Below are positions 1 to 9,142 of a DNA stretch of 64,000 nucleotides, piece by piece (positions within the stretch are counted from its first letter, which is position 1; each line of letters opens with the position of its first letter). The position numbers were made by a program, and so were the translations under genes. Source of the DNA: Bacillota bacterium (GTDB taxonomy: Bacteria; Bacillota; Clostridia; Lachnospirales; Lachnospiraceae); assembly GCA_023442465.1 (NCBI GenBank), contig JAEZZQ010000015.1, positions 124,001-188,000 of the forward strand, read 5' to 3'. The notes beneath the pieces were generated by a model. It ran no database searches. It saw only the letters and a program-made list of their open reading frames with translations, and was not told the origin of the DNA.

Positions 1-192
1 GAAGTATTTTACTGGATTCGTTCCATAAAGGATATTCGCAAAAAACCCAGCACCTCGGAGCTCATCGACTGGATCAACGCCCTTCAGATAGGCGGTATTC
101 CGTTGGATACATTGAGGAGCAGACTGCCCTTTATCGGAGTTATGGTAAAGAAGGACGAGGATCTGCAGACGGTAAGGGAGAGAGTGAATTAG
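1..192 (+). CDS. MoxR-family AAA+ ATPase, C-terminal end (5' truncated by window)
   Basis: An open frame runs from base 1 to the TAG at 190-192 and gives 63 residues. It contains a lid-type segment (KKPSTSELIDWINALQIGG) typical of the C-terminal helical domain of MoxR AAA+ ATPases. The next gene, 30 bp downstream, is a CoxE-type VWA protein, and MoxR/VWA pairs usually act together in metal insertion or maturation of a partner complex. The P-loop and sensor regions lie outside the window, so the family call rests on the short tail and the neighbour. Confidence 0.7.
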   Translation, partial: EVFYWIRSIKDIRKKPSTSELIDWINALQIGGIPLDTLRSRLPFIGVMVKKDEDLQTVRERVN

Positions 193-222
193 GCCAGAAC
201 CCCGGCCTTATGGGAGAACGAT

Positions 223-1425
223 ATGTTTGGCAGATTCTTTGATACATTAAAAGCTAAGGGGCTGAACGTTACCCTGAGCGAATGGCTGACCTTGCAGGAG
301 GCGCTGGATAAAGGCCTATGCAACAGCAGTCTTACGCAGTTTTATTATATTGCGAGAATGATTCTCGTAAAAAGCGAGACGGAGTACGATAAATTCGACC
401 TCGCTTTTGAAGAATGCTTTAAAGGAATAAGGTCGGAGGACGAAGTAACCGCGAGCATGCTCCGGTGGCTGGACAAGCCGGAGATGAGCGAGCTTTTGCA
501 TGAAGAAGAAAAGCATTGGATGAATCAGGGGGAAGACCTTCAAATCGATAAGGACGATGTGGAAGAAAAATTCAAGCAGCGGCTGAAGGATCAGGACAGC
601 GAGCATAACGGCGGAAGCTATTGGATCGGTACGATGGGCAAGACCTCTTTTGGCAATACGGGAGGAAATGTGGGCGGAGTCCGGGTAGGAGGCACCACAG
701 GCTATCAGTCGGCATTTCAGGTAATCGGTGCAAGAAAATACAGAGATTTCCGCGATGATAAGGTCATCGAGAACAGACAGTTCCAATTGGCGCTTAGAAA
801 GCTCAGACATTTTTCCACCAAGCTGGATATTCCGAAAACGGAGCTGGACATCGACGGAACCGTTCATAAGACGTGCAATAACGGCGGCTGTTTGCAGATC
901 GTAATGGATAAGCCGAGAAAAAATGCGGTAAAACTGCTGCTTTTGATGGATTCAGGGGGAACCATGATTCCCTATACCACCTTGCTGAGCGAGTTGTTTC
1001 AGTCTGTGCATAAGTCTAATCATTATAAGGATGTGAAGACCTATTACTTTCACAATTGCATTTACAGCAAGCTGTATAAGACACCGGAATGTGAAAATGG
1101 AGACTGGATAGATACGGAATGGATGTTCCGCAATCTGGACAGCGATTATAAGGTAATTATCGTGGGAGATGCCGCCATGGCACCGGAGGAGCTTTACTCT
1201 ACATCCGGCAATTACAGAGGCCCTAACGGAGGGCTGTCCGGCATGGATTGGCTGTTGCTCATGAAGAAGAACTATAAGAAAATAGTATGGATGAATCCGA
1301 AGATGGCTCCCGGAGAAGCGCCGTGGAGAGAAGCGGAGACCGTAATTAAAAATTTATTTCCAATGTACAAATTGACTGTGGATGGACTCAATCAGGCAAT
1401 GATGCGCTTAATGGTAAATAAATGA
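223..1425 (+). CDS. CoxE-like VWA domain protein
   Basis: This 400-residue cytosolic protein has a charged helical N-terminal half, a Gly-rich linker around residues 127-165, then a region with ARKYRDFRDDK and a VWA fold. The metal site is a variant: KLLLLMDSGGTM stands where DxSxS is normal. This matches CoxE-like VWA proteins, which work with a MoxR ATPase; the tail of one ends 30 bp upstream. The target is unknown. No signal peptide or membrane segment is visible. The start follows GGGAGAACGAT. Confidence 0.8.
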   Translation: MFGRFFDTLKAKGLNVTLSEWLTLQEALDKGLCNSSLTQFYYIARMILVKSETEYDKFDLAFEECFKGIRSEDEVTASMLRWLDKPEMSELLHEEEKHWMNQGEDLQIDKDDVEEKFKQRLKDQDSEHNGGSYWIGTMGKTSFGNTGGNVGGVRVGGTTGYQSAFQVIGARKYRDFRDDKVIENRQFQLALRKLRHFSTKLDIPKTELDIDGTVHKTCNNGGCLQIVMDKPRKNAVKLLLLMDSGGTMIPYTTLLSELFQSVHKSNHYKDVKTYYFHNCIYSKLYKTPECENGDWIDTEWMFRNLDSDYKVIIVGDAAMAPEELYSTSGNYRGPNGGLSGMDWLLLMKKNYKKIVWMNPKMAPGEAPWREAETVIKNLFPMYKLTVDGLNQAMMRLMVNK

Positions 1426-1463
1426 TGTGAAATAAGTAGAACATGTTTTGAGGGAGGACTGAA

Positions 1464-2873
1464 ATGTTAGGCATGATAAAATGGTTGAATACCAACATTA
1501 TATGGGGGATTCCTATGCTCATATTAATGCTGGGAACCGGCGTCTTTCTGACGATTCGTACCAAAGGGGTGATTTTTACCCGCTTCGGTACGGTTATGGG
1601 AAATACTCTCAAAACCATTTTTAAAAAGAAGGAAACAGAGGAGCACGGTACCATTACTCCTTTTCAGGCGGTGTGTACTGCTTTAGCTGCGACGGTAGGA
1701 ACCGGCAATATTGTAGGGATCGCCATAGCTATCAGCGTTGGGGGGCCCGGAGCCATTTTTTGGATGTGGGTCTGTGCCGTATTAGGGATGGTAACGAAGT
1801 TCTGTGAGACTACCTTGGCAGTAGCTTACCGTGAAAAAAACGAAAAGGGTCGTTATGTAGGCGGCCCTATGTATTATATCAGCAAAGCGCTTGGATGGAA
1901 TAAAACAGCCGTAGCCTTTTGTGCGTTTGCCGTACTGGCTTCTTTCGGCGTAGGAAATATGGTGCAGGCTAACGCCGTATCCGGCAGTATGGATACTATG
2001 TTTCATGTGCCTGCCTATGTTACCGGAATCGTGCTGGCGGCGCTGGTGGGCCTCGTTATTATCGGAGGAATCAAGAGAATTTCCGGCGTTGCAGAATTTC
2101 TGGTACCCTTTATGGCGGGAATGTATATTATTGCCGCGGTGGTCGTTCTGATCATAAATGCCGCTAAGATTCCTGCCGCCTTAGCAATGATCGTGACAGA
2201 TGCGTTTACGGGAACATCGATGATCGGCGGATTTGCAGGGAGTACCATGCTGTATGCTGCGCGCATTGGAGTGGCGAGAGGTGTGTTTACGAACGAAGCG
2301 GGCTTAGGAAGTGCGCCCATCGCACATGCCAGCGCCGATACGGACCATCCGGCCCGTCAGGGATGCTGGGGAGCCTTTGAGGTGTTTTTTGATACGATTG
2401 TGATGTGTACGGTGACGGCGTTGGTTATTATTACAAGTGGTTTATGGCATGAGGAAGGAATGGAGGGCAATGCCGTTTCTCTCGCAGCATTTCAGAACGT
2501 TATTCCGGGCGGCGGTCATATCGTGTCCATCGGCATTGCATTGTTTGCTTTCGCTACGATAATCGCCTGGTATTACTATGCGGAAAAAGCGTTGGAATAT
2601 ATTGCAGGATTTAAAGCTGTTTTATTCTATCGGATAATTTTTGTGCTTTTTGTGTTTGTTGGCTGCGTAGTGGAAGTGGATATCGTATGGGAGCTTGCAG
2701 ACTTGTTTAACGGGATGATGGCGATTCCCAACCTGATCGCTCTGATAGCTCTTAGTCCGACCATCGTGAAGCTGGCACAGGATTTCTTTGCCGATCCGAA
2801 GACGATTCGTCCGAAGGGCTATTCTTTTTCAAGGATGCTCCAACGGAAAGATAAAAAAAAAAAAACGCTTTGA
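1464..2873 (+). CDS. Alanine/glycine:cation symporter (AgcS family)
   Basis: A 469-residue integral membrane protein with about ten hydrophobic helices. The early segment PFQAVCTALAATVGTGNIVG carries the AgcS substrate/sodium site, and ARGVFTNEAGLGSAPIAHA is the conserved motif in the second half. It imports alanine or glycine with sodium. The start follows GAGGGAGGACTGAA; an in-frame ATG three codons later is an alternative. The C-terminal tail is Lys-rich and ends in a run of ten A bases, a possible site of slippage. Exact amino acid preference cannot be told from the sequence. Confidence 0.92.
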   Translation: MLGMIKWLNTNIIWGIPMLILMLGTGVFLTIRTKGVIFTRFGTVMGNTLKTIFKKKETEEHGTITPFQAVCTALAATVGTGNIVGIAIAISVGGPGAIFWMWVCAVLGMVTKFCETTLAVAYREKNEKGRYVGGPMYYISKALGWNKTAVAFCAFAVLASFGVGNMVQANAVSGSMDTMFHVPAYVTGIVLAALVGLVIIGGIKRISGVAEFLVPFMAGMYIIAAVVVLIINAAKIPAALAMIVTDAFTGTSMIGGFAGSTMLYAARIGVARGVFTNEAGLGSAPIAHASADTDHPARQGCWGAFEVFFDTIVMCTVTALVIITSGLWHEEGMEGNAVSLAAFQNVIPGGGHIVSIGIALFAFATIIAWYYYAEKALEYIAGFKAVLFYRIIFVLFVFVGCVVEVDIVWELADLFNGMMAIPNLIALIALSPTIVKLAQDFFADPKTIRPKGYSFSRMLQRKDKKKKTL

Positions 2874-2904
2874 TTTCAGCTATTGACAATTGAAAAAAAG
2901 TGAG

Positions 2905-3235
2905 ATACAATGCAGATAATTTAAAAACGAAAAGCTATGAACAGAACAAGTAGCAAGCGATGATAACTTACAGAAAGCCACCGGTCGATGAGAGGTGCAA
3001 GGGAAATTGCTTACGAATACATCTGGGAGCTGCATGGCAGAAGGAAATCCGAAAAGCGCTTTCGGTAAGATTCCTTGTAGGCCACGACGTGTTTCCCCGC
3101 GTTATGGAGGAGGAGTATCGTTAAAAAGTATTTTAACCGTACTTGCGGAGGCAGACAACGCGAGTTGTCAGCAAATTTAGGTGGTACCACGAGTTTAAGA
3201 CCTCGTCCTATGTGTTGATAGGACGGGGTTTCTTT
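2905..3235 (+). promoter_or_regulatory. T-box riboswitch leader of tyrS
   Basis: The leader between the symporter gene and tyrS contains the T-box core TTAGGTGGTACCACG (about 3177-3191), which pairs with the uncharged tRNA acceptor end. A rho-independent terminator follows at 3201-3235: CCTCGTCCTAT, loop, ATAGGACGGGG, then T-rich. Stem I features are visible upstream (CAGAAAGCCACCGG...GATGAGAGGTG). Two UAC (Tyr) triplets at 3012-3014 and 3018-3020 lie where the specifier loop is expected. It should permit tyrS transcription when uncharged tRNA-Tyr accumulates. Fold boundaries are estimated by eye. Confidence 0.88.
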
Positions 3236-3238
3236 GCG

Positions 3239-3265
3239 GTTACTGAGAACGGAGTGAACAGTAAC
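3239..3265 (+). repeat. 27-bp terminal fragment of the interspersed repeat
   Basis: This hairpin sequence, GTTACTG...CAGTAAC around GAACGGAGTGAA, is nearly identical to the 3' end of the 133-bp repeats at 6151-6283 and 13950-14082. It lies between the T-box terminator and the tyrS ribosome binding site. Confidence 0.7.
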
Positions 3266-3309
3266 TCTTTGCGTGATAAGCAGAGTTGGAAACGAAAGGA
3301 GAAAGAAAA

Positions 3310-4536
3310 ATGACTATTTTTGACGAACTGAAGGCGAGAGGCCTTCTCGCACAGCTTACGGATGAAGAGGAGATCAAGGAACTGATCAATAATGGAAAGG
3401 CCACCTTCTATATCGGCTTTGACCCAACTGCTGACAGTCTCCATGTAGGTCACTTCATGGCACTTTGTCTTATGAAGAGATTACAGATGGCTGGAAACAA
3501 ACCTATTGCCCTCATTGGAGGCGGAACAGGAATGATAGGAGATCCTTCCGGAAGAAGCGATATGCGTACGATGATGACGCCGGAGCTTATCCAGCATAAC
3601 TGTGATTGCTTCAAAGTACAGATGAGTAAATTCATCGATTTTTCCGAGGGAAAAGCGATGATGGTAAACAATGCAGATTGGCTGATGGAACTTAACTACA
3701 TCGAGCTGCTGAGAGAGGTAGGCGCGCATTTCAGCGTAAACCGTATGCTTACCGCAGAATGTTACAAGCAGCGTATGGAGAAGGGGCTTAGCTTCCTGGA
3801 GTTTAACTACATGATTATGCAAAGCTACGACTTCTATGTATTGTATCAGAAATACGGCTGTAACATGCAGTTCGGCGGGGATGATCAATGGAGCAATATG
3901 TTGGGAGGAACGGAGCTTATCAGACGTAAATTGGGCAAGGATGCGTATGCCATGACGATTACCCTGCTCCTCAACTCGGAAGGCAATAAAATGGGCAAGA
4001 CGCAGAAGGGAGCCGTATGGCTCGACCCTAACAAGACGCCTCCTTACGAGTTTTTCCAGTACTGGAGAAATGTTGCCGATGCGGATGTTTTGAAATGTAT
4101 CCGTATGCTGACCTTCCTTCCTTTGGAACAAATCGACGAAATGGATAAATGGGAAGGCAGTGAACTGAATAAGGCGAAGGAAATTCTTGCTTTTGAATTG
4201 ACAAAGATGATACATGGAGAAGAGGAAGCGAATAAAGCCTTAGAAAGCGCAAGAGCCTTATTTACAAGCGGAAATGCGGCAGATATGCCTACAGCAGAGC
4301 TTAAGGATGGGGATTTCGAAGAAGATAAGATAGACATTCTTTCTATGCTGGTGGCTTCCGGTCTCGTAGCCTCCCGCTCCGAGGGACGCCGTGCGGTGGA
4401 GCAGGGCGGAGTGACCGTAGACGGGGAGAAGGTTTCGGATATCAAGGCCGTTTTTGAAAAGGAACAGCTTACGGGTGAAGGGCTTATTTTAAAGCGCGGC
4501 AAGAAGAGCTTTAAAAAGGTTATTTACAAAAATTAA
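3310..4536 (+). CDS. tyrS: Tyrosyl-tRNA synthetase
   Basis: A cytosolic class I aminoacyl-tRNA synthetase of 408 residues that charges tRNA-Tyr. The HIGH-type motif is HVGH at residues 45-48 and the KMSKS-type motif is KMGKT starting at residue 227. YIGFDPTADSLH and GGDDQWSNM are standard TyrRS signatures. A C-terminal S4 RNA-binding domain starts near residue 340. I chose the ATG at 3310 because AAAGGAG lies 8-9 bp upstream; an in-frame ATG eight codons earlier precedes the Shine-Dalgarno. Expression should be controlled by the upstream T-box. Confidence 0.97.
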   Translation: MTIFDELKARGLLAQLTDEEEIKELINNGKATFYIGFDPTADSLHVGHFMALCLMKRLQMAGNKPIALIGGGTGMIGDPSGRSDMRTMMTPELIQHNCDCFKVQMSKFIDFSEGKAMMVNNADWLMELNYIELLREVGAHFSVNRMLTAECYKQRMEKGLSFLEFNYMIMQSYDFYVLYQKYGCNMQFGGDDQWSNMLGGTELIRRKLGKDAYAMTITLLLNSEGNKMGKTQKGAVWLDPNKTPPYEFFQYWRNVADADVLKCIRMLTFLPLEQIDEMDKWEGSELNKAKEILAFELTKMIHGEEEANKALESARALFTSGNAADMPTAELKDGDFEEDKIDILSMLVASGLVASRSEGRRAVEQGGVTVDGEKVSDIKAVFEKEQLTGEGLILKRGKKSFKKVIYKN

Positions 4537-4602
4537 ATAAGAATAATGTTTTTTCCCCTTGCATATATTGTAACAGCAAATATGGAAGGGGAAACTTTTT
4601 TT

Positions 4603-6084
4603 ATGGACGCTTCACATACACATAATTTATACAAAGATATACAATTTAGAACCGGAGGAGAAATCTACATAGGGGTGGTGGGACCGGTCAGAACCGGTAA
4701 GTCTACATTTATCAAACGTTTTATGGATATTATGGTTTTGCCCTATATGACAGACGAACATGAAAAGACAAGGGCGCAGGATGAACTGCCCCAAAGCTCC
4801 GGAGGAAGAACGATTACCACCACAGAGCCGAAATTTATTCCGAAGGAAGCAGCAAGGATTTCCCTTGGTGAGGACATCAATGTCAATGTCCGTCTGATTG
4901 ACTGCGTAGGCTATATGGTGGAAGGTGCCAGCGGTCATATGGAAGAGGATATGGAACGAATGGTAAAGACGCCTTGGTCTGCGGAGGAGATTCCCTTTAC
5001 ACAGGCAGCGGAAATCGGTACGCGTAAGGTAATTAATGACCATTCTACCATAGGAATCGTTATAACCTGTGACGGCAGCTTCGGAGAGCTCCCGAGAGAA
5101 AATTACTTGCCGGCAGAGGAGAGAACCATCCAGGAGCTTAAGAGAATACATAAACCATTTATCGTATTAGTAAATACGGAGAAGCCCTATTCGGAGAGCG
5201 CTATCAAATTGGCGGAGGAAGTGGGCAGGAAATATCAGGTCAGTGCGATGCCCGTAAACTGCGAGCAATTAAAAAAAGAAGACATTAATGGAATTATGGA
5301 AAAAATACTGTATGAATTCCCTCTTACTATGGTAGAGTTCTATATGCCCAAGTGGGTGGAGATGCTTCCGAATACCCATAGAATGAAGGCTGACATCATA
5401 GCGAAGATAAGAGAGCTTATCGGGCAGGTAGGTTGTGTAAAGGACGTGGTATCCGGTGGAATTCAGATAGAAAGCGACTATCTGCGCAAGTGTAAGGTGG
5501 AGGGAATCGACATGGCTACCGGCTGCGTTACGGTAGCAGTAGATGTGGATGATTCTTTCTATTATGAAATGCTAAGCGATTTGATCGGAGAAAATATCAC
5601 AAGCGAATACCAGCTGTTGTCCGTTCTGAGGGAAATGGCGAAGATGAAGACGGAATATGTAAAGGTTCTTCACGCAGTGGATTCGGTTCGGGGCAAGGGC
5701 TATGGGGTGGTAACACCTGAAAGAAGCGAAATCACTTTGGATAAACCGGAAATCATCCGTCATGGGAATAAGTTTGGTGTAAAAATCAAAGCGGAAAGTC
5801 CCAGCATTCATATGATACGAGCGAATATCGAAACGGAGATTTCACCCATCGTAGGAACCGAAGAACAGGCACAGGATTTGATCCGTTATATTTCCGAAGC
5901 GGGAACCAGCGAAGACGGAATGTGGGAAACCAATATTTTCGGTAAGACGGTGGAACAGCTTGTAAATGACGGAATTACGGGAAAGATTGCGATGATCGGA
6001 GAAGAGAGTCAGGTAAAGCTTCAGGAAACCATGCAGAAAATAGTAAACGACAGCAATGGCGGAATGGTTTGTATTATTATATAA
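4603..6084 (+). CDS. spoIVA: Stage IV sporulation protein A (spore coat ATPase)
   Basis: SpoIVA is a mother-cell ATPase that polymerises on the forespore surface to form the coat basement layer. The N-terminus DIQFRTGGEIYIGVVGPVRT contains the start of the Walker A (GPVRTGKST), followed by the SpoIVA-specific RTITTTEPKFIP and DCVGYMVEGASGHMEEDM. The C-terminus NGGMVCIII matches the conserved hydrophobic tail needed for localisation. Starting at ATG 4603 gives 493 residues, the usual length; upstream in-frame starts (4546, 4582) lack homology and a Shine-Dalgarno. It marks the host as an endospore former. Confidence 0.96.
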   Translation: MDASHTHNLYKDIQFRTGGEIYIGVVGPVRTGKSTFIKRFMDIMVLPYMTDEHEKTRAQDELPQSSGGRTITTTEPKFIPKEAARISLGEDINVNVRLIDCVGYMVEGASGHMEEDMERMVKTPWSAEEIPFTQAAEIGTRKVINDHSTIGIVITCDGSFGELPRENYLPAEERTIQELKRIHKPFIVLVNTEKPYSESAIKLAEEVGRKYQVSAMPVNCEQLKKEDINGIMEKILYEFPLTMVEFYMPKWVEMLPNTHRMKADIIAKIRELIGQVGCVKDVVSGGIQIESDYLRKCKVEGIDMATGCVTVAVDVDDSFYYEMLSDLIGENITSEYQLLSVLREMAKMKTEYVKVLHAVDSVRGKGYGVVTPERSEITLDKPEIIRHGNKFGVKIKAESPSIHMIRANIETEISPIVGTEEQAQDLIRYISEAGTSEDGMWETNIFGKTVEQLVNDGITGKIAMIGEESQVKLQETMQKIVNDSNGGMVCIII

Positions 6085-6095
6085 AAATTTCAGAG

Positions 6096-6136
6096 AGTAA
6101 CTGTTTTGCCGGAGGCGGCAAGGCAGTTACTTTTTT
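6096..6136 (+). terminator. Rho-independent terminator after spoIVA
   Basis: AGTAACTG (6096-6103) pairs with CAGTTACT (6124-6131) around an inner TGCC/GGCA stem, followed by a T run. It begins 11 bp after the spoIVA stop. Confidence 0.85.
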
Positions 6137-6150
6137 GCAGTTCAGCTTTC

Positions 6151-6283
6151 GTTACTGTTCATACAGTAGCTTAACACTTGCTGTTAAGCTACGTAAGAAC
6201 GTGATACTAGAGATGATTTCTGCTTCGCCAAGCGAATTTAAATGCAGAAATCATGAGTTACTGTGAACGGAGTGAACAGTAAC
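6151..6283. repeat. 133-bp interspersed repeat with terminal inverted repeats, full copy 1
   Basis: The element starts GTTACTGTTCA and ends TGAACAGTAAC, an exact 11-bp inverted repeat. Inside are a hairpin AGCTTAACA-cttgc-TGTTAAGCT, a long stem ATGATTTCTGC/GCAGAAATCAT holding an inner TTCGC/GCGAA, and a 3' hairpin. An almost identical 133-bp copy lies at 13950-14082, with partial copies at 12092-12184 and 3239-3265. It carries no credible ORF. It resembles a small non-autonomous (MITE/REP-like) element. With the spoIVA terminator it fills most of the 350-bp gap before punA. Confidence 0.85.
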
Positions 6284-6434
6284 CAGCTTTCGTTTGAACG
6301 GCAACCTTTTTTTCTGCGTAATGTGTACAAATTATGGAACTCGTGTTATATTTATTTCATCGACATTCTATAAAATAAAGGGCAATAATTACTTTTGAAA
6401 AACAAAATAATATAAAAAGACGGGGGTATACGAA

Positions 6435-7256
6435 ATGAATGCAAGCTATGACAAACTGATGAAATGCTTTGAAAGTTTTAAAAAGAGAGTAGACTTCAAA
6501 CCGAAGGTAGCTATCGTGCTGGGCTCCGGGCTTGGAGATTTCGCCGATACCATCGAGGTGGAGGGAGAGCTTTCCTACAACGAGATAGAAGGCTTTCCGG
6601 TTTCTACCGTTCCGGGACATGCCGGTAAATTTATTTTCGGATATGTAGGGGATGTGCCGGTAGTATGTATGAAAGGAAGAGTACATTTTTATGAAGGCTA
6701 TCCGATATCGGACGTGGTGCTTCCCATTCGTCTGATGAAGCTGATGGGCGCGGAGATTTTGTTTTTGACCAATGCTTCCGGCGGCGTGAACTATGATTTT
6801 AAGGCGGGGGATTTAATGCTGATTACCGATCAGATTTCCTGTTTTGCACCGAATCCGTTAATTGGAGCGAATATAGAGGAGTTAGGAACCCGTTTCCCTG
6901 ATATGAGTACTGTTTACGATAAAGATTTGCAAGATATTTTGAGGGAAGCTGCCAGAGAGAACGGAGTGCCTATGAAAGAGGGTGTTTATGTTCAGCTTAC
7001 GGGTCCTTCTTTCGAGTCTCCGGCGGAAATACGCATGATACGTTCTTTAGGAGGAGATGCGGTAGGAATGAGCACGGTGGTGGAAGCGATCGTGGCGAAT
7101 CATATGGGCATGCGAATCTGCGGAATATCCTGCGTGTGCAATTTGGCTGCGGGCATGACGGAGAACCCCTTGACCCACGAGGAGGTACAGGAGGCGGCGG
7201 ATATGGCAGCACCGCTATTTACCAAGCTGGTGTCGGAGAGCGTAAAACGGTTTTAA
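6435..7256 (+). CDS. punA: Purine nucleoside phosphorylase (trimeric type)
   Basis: This 273-residue cytosolic enzyme phosphorolyses inosine and guanosine-type nucleosides to base and (deoxy)ribose-1-phosphate. Visible signatures are VAIVLGSGLGDFAD (phosphate loop), FPVSTVPGHAGKF, KGRVHFYEGY, LTNASGGVN and GDAVGMSTVVEAIVANHMG, all typical of the low-molecular-mass family. It heads a run with cytidine deaminase and an amidohydrolase, which suggests a nucleoside salvage operon. The start follows GACGGGGGTATACGAA. It is preceded by the repeat element. Confidence 0.95.
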   Translation: MNASYDKLMKCFESFKKRVDFKPKVAIVLGSGLGDFADTIEVEGELSYNEIEGFPVSTVPGHAGKFIFGYVGDVPVVCMKGRVHFYEGYPISDVVLPIRLMKLMGAEILFLTNASGGVNYDFKAGDLMLITDQISCFAPNPLIGANIEELGTRFPDMSTVYDKDLQDILREAARENGVPMKEGVYVQLTGPSFESPAEIRMIRSLGGDAVGMSTVVEAIVANHMGMRICGISCVCNLAAGMTENPLTHEEVQEAADMAAPLFTKLVSESVKRF

Positions 7257-7302
7257 AAGATAAGCGTGAAGATTTTCCGCGAGATGGAGGCTTTGAAGCG
7301 AA

Positions 7303-7740
7303 GTGACAGATAAAAAGATGAGAGAAACCCTGATAAAGGAAGCGTTGGAGGCCAGGAAGATGGCCTATGTGCCCTATTCACATTTTATGGTGGGGGCAGC
7401 GCTTCTTACGAAGGAAGGACAGATATATCGGGGCTGTAATATAGAAAATGCTGCCTATGGACCGACGAATTGCGCGGAGCGCACCGCTTTTTTTAAAGCG
7501 GTAAGCGAAGGGGAAAGGGCTTTTGCGGCGATTGCTATTGTGGGAGGGCCGGAAGGAACGCCGGCGCAAGAAGAAATAACGGGATATGCAGCGCCATGCG
7601 GCGTATGCAGACAGATAATGGCCGAGTTCTGCAGACCGGATGATTTCGAGATCATCGTGGCCAAGTCGCCGGAGGATTATTATGTGAAGACATTGGAAGA
7701 GCTATTGCCTGACAGTTTCGGGCCTTCCAATTTGATGTAA
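7303..7740 (+). CDS. cdd: Cytidine deaminase
   Basis: A 145-residue zinc enzyme that deaminates cytidine and deoxycytidine to uridine forms. The catalytic motif is NCAERTAFFKA (Cys ligand and proton-shuttling Glu) and the second zinc motif is PCGVCRQ. CNIENAAYGPT is the substrate-binding segment. Length is normal for the homotetrameric family. The start is a GTG at 7303 with ATGGAGG 12 bp upstream; ATG 7318 is an alternative. It follows punA by 46 bp, consistent with co-transcription. Confidence 0.95.
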   Translation: MTDKKMRETLIKEALEARKMAYVPYSHFMVGAALLTKEGQIYRGCNIENAAYGPTNCAERTAFFKAVSEGERAFAAIAIVGGPEGTPAQEEITGYAAPCGVCRQIMAEFCRPDDFEIIVAKSPEDYYVKTLEELLPDSFGPSNLM

Positions 7741-7803
7741 GAAATGAGTAAAGAACACACATAATGAGTAAAAAACACTTATATGAAGGGAGTTCGTACC
7801 GCT

Positions 7804-9102
7804 ATGAATATTCGTTTTTATAACGCGAGAATATTGACGATGGAGGAGAACGCGCCTATTTTCGAGGGAGAAATATGGGTCGGCGATGAGAAGATCATTT
7901 ATGTAGGCGATGGGCTGAATATGGACGAGTTCTATCGTCGGAGAAATATCACATGTATGATATGGGATGAGGAAATCGACTGCGAGAGAAATCTGCTTAT
8001 GCCGGGCTTTAAAAATGCCCATACCCATTCAGGGATGACCCTTCTTCGGTCCTTTGCGGATGATCTTCCGCTGCACGAGTGGCTGACTAAGCAAGTATTT
8101 CCCATAGAGGCTAAGATGACACCGGAAGATATTTATCATCTGACCAAGCTGGCAGTGTTGGAATATCTGACTAGCGGTATAACCTCTATTTTTGATATGT
8201 ACTTGACGCCCGAGTCTGTGGCGAAGGCATGCAGCGATACGGGGATGCGATGCGTGCTGACAGGAGCAGTGAACAACTTCAGCCAATCGGTGGAAGCGAT
8301 GGAAAAATGGTATGGAGAGCTGAACGGCAAAGACCCGTTAATTAGCTTCCTTCCCGGCTTTCATGCGGAATATACCTGCTCTAAGGAACTGATACAGGAT
8401 ATTGCTTCCATGGCAAAGCGTTTGAAGGTTCCGGTTTATGTACATTTAGCGGAGACGCAGGAGGAGGTTGCAGGCTGCGTGGAGCGCTATGGCCTGACGC
8501 CCGGAATGTTCCTCGACTCTCTCGGGATGTTCGAGTACGGCGGCGGAGCTTATCACTGCGTATATCTGACTGGAGAAGAAATCGATCTTTTCCGGAAAAA
8601 GAATATACATGTCATTACGAACCCGGGCTCTAATACGAAGCTTGCCAGCGGAATTGCGCCCATTAACGATTTTCTGAAGGCAGGGCTCAATATTGCGATA
8701 GGTACGGACGGACCGGCCAGCAATAATTGTCTCGATATGTTTCGGGAGATGTTTCTTGTTACAGGTCTTGCAAAGCTTCGGGAAAAGGATGCTTCGGCGG
8801 TAGATGCCATGGAGGTTTTGAAGATGGCTACGGTAAACGGCGCAAAGGCAATGCGGTTGGAAAATGCCGACGTACTGGCGCAGGATAAACTGGCAGACAT
8901 TATCATGATCGATTTGTGCCAGCCCAATATGCAGCCTATTAATAATATTGCGAAAAATATTGTATACAGTGCAAGTAAGCAGAACGTAAAAATGACGATG
9001 ATTCACGGACGCATTCTTTACCGGAACGGAGAATTTTACCTAAAGGACGAAGCTTTGGATATTTATGAAAAAGCAAATGAAATTATAAACCGATTAAGAT
9101 AG
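7804..9102 (+). CDS. mtaD: Amidohydrolase, 5'-methylthioadenosine/S-adenosylhomocysteine deaminase-like
   Basis: A 432-residue TRZ/ATZ-type metal-dependent hydrolase. Metal ligands are visible in NAHTHSGMTLLR (HxH), in HLAETQEE (His after the fourth strand) and in GTDGPASNN (Asp). PGSNTKLASGI is the usual active-site segment. The family deaminates MTA, SAH or related nucleosides to inosine forms, which fits the neighbouring punA. Substrate assignment is by context, and guanine or other deaminase activity is possible. ATG 7804 was chosen because AAGGGAG lies about 10 bp upstream; the longer frame from 7783 would start inside that site. Confidence 0.85.
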   Translation: MNIRFYNARILTMEENAPIFEGEIWVGDEKIIYVGDGLNMDEFYRRRNITCMIWDEEIDCERNLLMPGFKNAHTHSGMTLLRSFADDLPLHEWLTKQVFPIEAKMTPEDIYHLTKLAVLEYLTSGITSIFDMYLTPESVAKACSDTGMRCVLTGAVNNFSQSVEAMEKWYGELNGKDPLISFLPGFHAEYTCSKELIQDIASMAKRLKVPVYVHLAETQEEVAGCVERYGLTPGMFLDSLGMFEYGGGAYHCVYLTGEEIDLFRKKNIHVITNPGSNTKLASGIAPINDFLKAGLNIAIGTDGPASNNCLDMFREMFLVTGLAKLREKDASAVDAMEVLKMATVNGAKAMRLENADVLAQDKLADIIMIDLCQPNMQPINNIAKNIVYSASKQNVKMTMIHGRILYRNGEFYLKDEALDIYEKANEIINRLR

Positions 9103-9142
9103 ATATAAAATCAAGAGAGGAAAACGGGAAGAGAAGAAAAGT

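Noticed and set aside
2995..3180. 61-codon frame inside the tyrS leader
   Set aside because: It lies within the T-box structure, which explains the sequence better.
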